From: Aquabacterium sp. J223
GTDB taxonomy: Bacteria; Pseudomonadota; Gammaproteobacteria; Burkholderiales; Burkholderiaceae_C
Length of the DNA stretch: 64,000 bases
Reading direction: 5' to 3'
Assembly (NCBI RefSeq): GCF_024666615.1
Contig: NZ_CP088297.1
Location: 496,001 to 560,000 of the forward strand
A program made the position numbers and the translations under genes. Below the pieces are notes generated by a model that was not told where the DNA came from, ran no database searches, and saw only the letters and a program-made list of their open reading frames with translations. Of this stretch, positions 57,673 to 64,000 are shown in pieces. Every line of letters begins with the position of its first letter. The first letter of the stretch is position 1.

Positions 57673-58671
57673 TCAGTCGACCTTCGCGCCCGACACCTTC
57701 ACCACCTGGGCCCATTTGGCGGTCTCGGCGGCGATGAAGCGGGCGAAGTCGGCGCTCGGCATGCCGCTGGGAATGGCGCCCTGCGACAGCAGCCGCTCCT
57801 TGAGGGCGGGCGCCGCCATCGCCCTGGCCGTTTCCTGCTGCAGGCGCTGCACCGTCTCCGCCGGCATGGCCGCCGGCGCCAGCAGGCCGAACCAGGAGCT
57901 GGCCTCGTAGGTGGCCAGCATCGGGCCGCCGGCCTCGGCCACGGTGGGCAGCTCGGGCAGGGCCTGTGAGCGCTGGGCGCTCGTCACCGCCAGCGCCTTC
58001 AGCCGGCCGCTGCGGATGTGCGGCATCGCCGACGGCAGGTTGTCGAACATGAGGTCGACGTTGCCGCCCATCAGGTCCAGCAGCGCCGGACCCGACCCCC
58101 GGTAGGGAAAGTGGACCATGAAGGTCCCGGTCTGGCTCTTGAACAGTTCGCCGGCCAAATGGATGGAGGTGCCGTTGCCGCTGGACGCCATGTTCAGCCG
58201 CCCGGGGTTGGCCTTGGCATGGCGCACCAGGTCGGCCACCGACTCGATCTTGGCCGCCTGCGCCTTGGCCGGGTTGAGCACCAGCACGTTGGGCACCGCG
58301 GCGACCAGGGTGACGGGCGCGAAGTCCTTGATCGGGTCGTAGGGCAGGCGCGGGTACAGCGCCGCGTTGATGCCGTGGGTGCCGACCGTGCCCATCAGCA
58401 GGCTGTGGCCGTCGGTCGACTTGGCGACCTCGGCGCTGCCCACATTGCCGCCGGCGCCCGGCTTGTTCTCGACGAGGAAGGGCTGGCCGAACACCCGCTG
58501 CAGTTCCGGTGCCAGCGCGCGCGCCAGGATGTCGGTGGTGCCGCCGGCGGCGAAGGGCACCACGATGCGCACCGGCTTGGTCGGCCAGGGCTCGGTGCCC
58601 CGCGCCGGCACGCAGGCCAGCGCGGCCGCCGACACCAGCCACTGCCGCCGCCCGAAGGTGAATGAGGCCAT
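57673..58671 (-). CDS. Bug-family tripartite tricarboxylate transporter binding protein
   Basis: A 332-residue periplasmic receptor. The signal ([20 protein letters not shown]) ends near residue 24, and the mature protein has [40 protein letters not shown] and [20 protein letters not shown] as in TctC/Bug proteins. It is distinct from the copy at 37732-38706. It is downstream of the NCS2 permease gene by 88 bases. The ATG at 58671 is supported by the start of the signal peptide. Ligand unknown. Confidence 0.92.
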   Translation of the reverse strand: MASFTFGRRQWLVSAAALACVPARGTEPWPTKPVRIVVPFAAGGTTDILARALAPELQRVFGQPFLVENKPGAGGNVGSAEVAKSTDGHSLLMGTVGTHGINAALYPRLPYDPIKDFAPVTLVAAVPNVLVLNPAKAQAAKIESVADLVRHAKANPGRLNMASSGNGTSIHLAGELFKSQTGTFMVHFPYRGSGPALLDLMGGNVDLMFDNLPSAMPHIRSGRLKALAVTSAQRSQALPELPTVAEAGGPMLATYEASSWFGLLAPAAMPAETVQRLQQETARAMAAPALKERLLSQGAIPSGMPSADFARFIAAETAKWAQVVKVSGAKVD

Positions 58672-58759
58672 GCCCGTCTCCTGAATCGTTGTGATGGCAG
58701 GAGTGTGCACAACCGCACCGGGCGCCGCCGTCGCCGACGGGACCCGTGCCGGACTTGAC

Positions 58760-60052
58760 TCAGCGCCGCCGCCGCAGCAGCGCGTGCAGCGCGATGGCGC
58801 CGAAGGTCGCGGTGCCGATGCCGCCCAGCGCGAAGGCGGCCTCGCCGCTGCCGAAGCGCAGGGTGAAGTCGCCGGTGCCCAGCACCAGCGTGATGGCGAC
58901 CACCAGCAGGTTCGCGGGCTGGGAGAAGTCGACGCGGTGGTCGACCCAGATCTTCGCCCCGGCCACGGCGATGAGGCCGAAGACGACGATCGACACGCCG
59001 CCCATCACCGGCAGTGGCAGCGCCTGCAGCAGCGCGCCGAACTTGGGGCTGAAGCCGAGCACCACGGCCACCGCGGCGGCGACGACGAACATCGCGGTCG
59101 AGTAGATGCGGGTGGCGGCCATGACGCCGATGTTCTCGGCATAGGTGGTGACGCCGGTGCCGCCCACCGCGCCGGAGACCATCGTCGCCAGCCCGTCGCC
59201 GACGAAGGCGCGGCCGATGTCGCGGTCCATCGAGCGGCCGGTCATCGCGGCCACCGCCTTCAGGTGGCCGAGGTTCTCCGCCACCAGGATCACGGCCACC
59301 GGCACGATCAGGCCCAGCGCGCGCGGCTCGAACACCGGCGCGGTGAAGGCGGGCAGGCCGAACCACGCGGCGGCGGCCACGCCGGACAGGTCCACCGGCT
59401 TGCCCAGCCCGAGGCCGTTGGTCAGCAGCGCGTAGATCAGGGTCGCCACCAGCAGGCCGACCAGGATCAGCAGCCGCTGCACCAGGCCCCGGCTGACCAC
59501 CGCCACCAGCGCGACGCTCACGAAGGTCAGCGCCTGCACCCAGGCGTCGAAGGGCGTCGGCGCCATCGTCTTGATCGGGATGCCGGCCAGGTTCAGGCCG
59601 ATCACCGCCACCACCGCGCCGGTGACCACCGGCGGCATCAGCGTGTCGATCCAGCGGGTGCCCACGGCGCCGACGAGCGCCCCGATCAGCGCGTAGACCA
59701 CGCCGCAGGCCACGATGCCGCCCAGCGCGACGGGCAGGTTCGGGTTGGGCCCGCTGCCCGGGTGCCCGGTGGCGGCGATGACCACGCCGATGAAGGCGAA
59801 GCTGGAGCCCAGGTAGCTCGGCACCCGCCCGCCGGTGCAGGCGAAGAAGATGAGCGTGCCGATGCCGCTCATCAAGATGGCGAGGTTGGGGTCGAAGCCC
59901 ATCAGCAGCGGCGCCAGCACGGTGGCGCCGAACATCGCGACGACGTGCTGCACGCCCAGGGCCACGGTCTGCGGCCAGGGCAGCCGCTCGTCCGGCGCCA
60001 CGGTGCGGCCCGGCGTGGCGACCACCGGCCGCCAGGAGGGAACCCAGCTCAT
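58760..60052 (-). CDS. NCS2 uracil/pyrimidine permease (UraA/RutG type)
   Basis: A 430-residue, about 14-segment membrane transporter. [21 protein letters not shown] and [21 protein letters not shown] are NCS2 signatures, [21 protein letters not shown] contains the substrate Glu of segment 8, and [21 protein letters not shown] that of segment 10. The pattern is nearer UraA/RutG than xanthine permeases. It takes up uracil or a related pyrimidine with protons. A hairpin with T4 lies in the leader (60084-60108), before a GGAGG ribosome site. Confidence 0.92.
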   Translation of the reverse strand: MSWVPSWRPVVATPGRTVAPDERLPWPQTVALGVQHVVAMFGATVLAPLLMGFDPNLAILMSGIGTLIFFACTGGRVPSYLGSSFAFIGVVIAATGHPGSGPNPNLPVALGGIVACGVVYALIGALVGAVGTRWIDTLMPPVVTGAVVAVIGLNLAGIPIKTMAPTPFDAWVQALTFVSVALVAVVSRGLVQRLLILVGLLVATLIYALLTNGLGLGKPVDLSGVAAAAWFGLPAFTAPVFEPRALGLIVPVAVILVAENLGHLKAVAAMTGRSMDRDIGRAFVGDGLATMVSGAVGGTGVTTYAENIGVMAATRIYSTAMFVVAAAVAVVLGFSPKFGALLQALPLPVMGGVSIVVFGLIAVAGAKIWVDHRVDFSQPANLLVVAITLVLGTGDFTLRFGSGEAAFALGGIGTATFGAIALHALLRRRR

Positions 60053-60083
60053 CCGACCTCCGTTCGTGCGTGAAGACGACGTG

Positions 60084-60108
60084 AAAACGGCGCCATGAGC
60101 GGCGCCGT
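60084..60108 (-). terminator. Hairpin in the leader of the NCS2 permease gene
   Basis: On the minus strand ACGGCGCC, six-base loop GCTCAT, GGCGCCGT, then four T. It lies 32 bases before the permease ATG and after the small gene at 60162-60368. It may terminate the latter, or act as an attenuator of the permease; pyrimidine genes elsewhere are often attenuated. Confidence 0.55.
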
Positions 60109-60161
60109 GACGGCAGTGTAGGCCGGTCGGGACTGGCGGCCGCGGTGACGCGGCCCGGGGG

Positions 60162-60368
60162 TCAGCCGCGCTCGAACTTGAAGCTGAGCTGGGCCGGCGT
60201 GCCGCGCGAGGTCAGCACCGACGGCGGGGTGGCCGCGCGGACCGGCGTCAGCCGCTGCACCGGGCGCTGGGTCGAGGGCATCACCCGCCGGGCGGTCGGC
60301 ACACCGGCGGCGGACGGTTCACACACCGGCTGTTGCGGCGGCAGGCGCAGGAGCGAACGCAGGGACAT
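60162..60368 (-). CDS. Small hypothetical protein
   Basis: A 68-residue basic protein starting MSLRSLLRLPPQQ, Pro-rich, without a membrane segment; it ends LSFKFERG. GAGGT precedes the ATG at 60368 at good distance. I recognise no family. It sits between the ABC transporter gene and the permease. Confidence 0.5.
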   Translation of the reverse strand: MSLRSLLRLPPQQPVCEPSAAGVPTARRVMPSTQRPVQRLTPVRAATPPSVLTSRGTPAQLSFKFERG

Positions 60369-60541
60369 CGTGGACCTCGGGTGGCTTGGCGCGCGCGATG
60401 GGTGCATGGGACGTGCCAGCGCGCCGGCCGTGCCCGAGCGTGATCGGCATCACGCCGGCGACGCGAAGGGCGACCTTTCGCGTCACCCGCGACCGCCGGG
60501 GGCGACGCAACGCGTCAACCGCCGGCCACGCGGCGGTGGTC

Positions 60542-62224
<1,683 letters not shown>

Positions 62225-62228
<4 letters not shown>

Positions 62229-63271
62229 TCGAGGCCCCTCAGTTTCGGGTCCAGCGCGTCGCGCAGCGCATCGGTCATCAGCGAGAAGGCGGTGACGAAG
62301 ACGGCCATGAAGGCGGTGGCGGTGGCCAGCTGCCACCACACGCCGAGGATGAGCTCGCTCTGCGCCTCGGCCAGCATGGTGCCCCAGCTCACCTGGTCCA
62401 CCGGCACGCCGAGGCCGAGGTAGGACAGGATCACCTCGGCCTTGATGAAGCCCACCGCCAGGATGGACAGCTGCACCAGGATGACGTGGCTGACGTTGGG
62501 CAGGATGTGGCGGAACATGCGGCTGGCCCGGCTGGCGCCGATGGCCTCGGCCGCGCGCACGTACTCGCGCACCGCGTGCTTGAGGAACTCCGCGCGCACC
62601 AGCCGGTACACGCCCGTCCAGCCGGTGAGGCCGAGGATCAGCACCACGGTGGTGGTGCCGCGGCCCAGCACCGCCGCGAAGGCGAAGATCAGCAGGATGC
62701 CGGGGATGGAGGTGAAGACGTTGTAGACCCACTCCAACAAGTCGCCCACCTTGCCGCCGAGGAAGCCGGCCAGCGCGCCGAGCACGGTGCCGATCAGCGT
62801 GGCCACCACCGCCGCCAGCACGCCGACGAAGATGGAGACCTGGCTGCCCTTGATCGCCTTCTGCAGCACGTCGCGGCCGAGGCGGTCGCCCCCCAGCGGC
62901 AGCGTCTCGGCCTTGGGCGTGTCCTGTTCGCGGTAGTCCTCGGCCTTGGCCGCCCATTCGCGGTAGCGCGGCGCCAGCGGGTCCACCGGCGACAGGTCGA
63001 GCGGCGGCCCGGTGGGCGCGGCGGTGCCACCGGTGGCCTCGGGCTCGGCCGGCCCCATGAAGGTGGGCGGTGCGTTGGACACCCCCACTTCGGCCTGCCA
63101 GTCCGCCGCCACGCCGCCCAGCGCGGCGACCAGGATGAGCAGCCCGAAGGCGATGACCACCACCAGCGAGCCCATGCCCACCCGGTCGGCTGCGAAGCGC
63201 CGCCAGGCGGCGCGCCACACGCCTTCGGAGCGCTGGATCGCCGGCACCGCGGCGGCGGGGAGGGCGCTCAT
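62225..63271 (-). CDS. Peptide ABC transporter permease (OppC/YejE type)
   Basis: A 348-residue inner-membrane permease. One membrane segment at about 35-58, then a periplasmic stretch of about 90 residues containing PPTFMGPAEPEATGGTAAP and LPLGGDRLGRDVLQKAIKGS (OppC signature). Then come five more segments and the cytoplasmic EAA loop EYVRAAEAIGASRASRMFRH. The C-terminal DALDPKLRGLE is typical. It overlaps its neighbours by 4 bases on either side, forming a tight operon with the upstream permease and downstream ATPase. Confidence 0.92.
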
Positions 63272-64000
63272 CGCAACACCACCCGCGGGTCGGCCCAGCG
63301 GTAGAGCAGGTCGGTCAGCACGTTCACCACCATGGTGATGAAGGCCAGGTAGATGGTCACCGCCTGGATGACCGGGTAGTCGCTGCGGTTGACCGCCAGC
63401 AGCACCTCGCGGCCGATGCCGGGGATGGAGAAGAACACCTCGATCAGGAAGCTGCCGACGAAGATGCCGGGCAGGCTCATGCCCAGGTTCGTGAGGATGG
63501 GGATCCAGGCGTTGCGCAGCACGTGCTTGAACAGCACGGTGCTCTCCGACAGGCCCTTGGCCCGCGCGGTGCGCACGTAGTCCTGGCCGATCTCGTCGAG
63601 CAGGAAGCTGCGGTACAGCCGGGTCTGCGGCGCCAGCGACACCAGCGCGGCCAGCAGCACCGGCAGCGGCGCGTAGACCAGCAGGTTCGTCCACACGCTG
63701 TCGCTCCAGCCCTGCACCGGGAACCAGCCCAGGCGGAAGGCGAACAGGTACTGGCCGACGATGACGTAGACCAGGAAGGAGATGGACAGCGCCACCGTGG
63801 TGGCCACCATGATGGCCCGGTCGGTGAGCGAGCCGCGCACCGCCGCCACCGCCAGGGCGAAGGGGATGGCGAGGAAGGTCTCCAGCAGCAGGATGGGCAC
63901 CATCACCGTCAGCGTCGCCGGCAGCCGGTTGAGGAACAGCTCGGCCACCGGCTCGTTGGTCGCCCAGCTCTTGCCCCAGTCGAAGCTGACGATCTGCTTG
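63268..64000 (-). CDS. Peptide ABC transporter permease (OppB/YejB type), partial
   Basis: The 3' end of a permease gene that runs off the window; 244 residues are visible, and the start lies to the right. RLPATLTVMVPILLLETFLA opens the visible permease domain, DYVRTARAKGLSESTVLFKH is the EAA loop, and FVGSFLIEVFFSIPGIGREV with RSDYPVIQAVTIYLAFITMV are OppB signatures. It probably follows a periplasmic peptide-binding protein gene just outside. It is translationally coupled to the next permease (4-base overlap). Confidence 0.9.
   Translation of the reverse strand, partial: KQIVSFDWGKSWATNEPVAELFLNRLPATLTVMVPILLLETFLAIPFALAVAAVRGSLTDRAIMVATTVALSISFLVYVIVGQYLFAFRLGWFPVQGWSDSVWTNLLVYAPLPVLLAALVSLAPQTRLYRSFLLDEIGQDYVRTARAKGLSESTVLFKHVLRNAWIPILTNLGMSLPGIFVGSFLIEVFFSIPGIGREVLLAVNRSDYPVIQAVTIYLAFITMVVNVLTDLLYRWADPRVVLR

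Noticed and set aside
60079-60090. GACGTGAAAACGG as a third parS site
   Set aside because: Only the right half resembles parS; the left half lacks TTTCAC.

Overview
The window reads as ordinary chromosome from a very GC-rich betaproteobacterium, most likely order Burkholderiales (Rubrivivax/Leptothrix/Comamonadaceae-like). This is inferred from gene content and base composition, not from a search. Supporting signs are two tripartite-tricarboxylate (Bug-type) binding proteins, a pilT / cNMP-domain / pilU cluster, short type-2 argC, an oxyR-katG-dps block, a rsmI / yraN / diaA / dolP cluster, and the mnmG-rsmG-parA-parB block with two parS-like sites, which places the window near the replication origin. 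I see no rRNA, tRNA, transposase, prophage or CRISPR array.

Layout. 0-10 kb: a DNA-repair neighbourhood (a stand-alone UdgX, then a radical SAM gene followed by a DUF4130-UdgX fusion behind a LexA-like box), two PAP2 phosphatases, RlpA and a phospholipase D-type cardiolipin synthase. 10-14 kb: pirin, azoreductase with a divergent LysR regulator, a probable PD-(D/E)XK-type protein, GST and a cysteine-cluster protein. 14-20 kb: mnmG, rsmG, parA, argC (opposite strand) and parB. 20-25 kb: the prkA-yeaH-spoVR stress operon behind a sigma-54-like promoter. 25-30 kb: FAD oxidase, DAHP synthase with an aromatic-rich leader peptide and attenuator, and tldD. 30-33 kb: rsmI diverging from yraN-diaA-dolP. 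33-38 kb: twitching ATPases, PLP homeostasis, an exonuclease and a Bug receptor. 38-44 kb: glutamate dehydrogenase, proC, ubiA and prfC. 43-48 kb: a peroxide-defence block (oxyR, katG, dps, DJ-1-like). 48-53 kb: recG diverging from queA-tgt. 53-57 kb: MarR regulator, PAS histidine kinase and HDOD protein. 57-64 kb: Bug receptor, NCS2 uracil-type permease and a peptide ABC transporter that runs off the right edge.

Five otherwise normal genes are each split by one apparent base gain or loss, four of them inside G or C runs of 5-6 bases. I read most of these as sequencing or assembly indels rather than real gene decay, and say so in each entry.

The most interesting regulatory and system-level signals are: (1) a LexA-like box in front of the radical SAM / DUF4130-UdgX pair, with a second UdgX nearby; (2) a complete attenuator in front of DAHP synthase, with a 23-residue leader peptide rich in Phe, Tyr and Trp; (3) a near-perfect sigma-54 promoter before prkA-yeaH-spoVR with dyads upstream; (4) parS sites embedded in mnmG and rsmG, and argC inserted between parA and parB.
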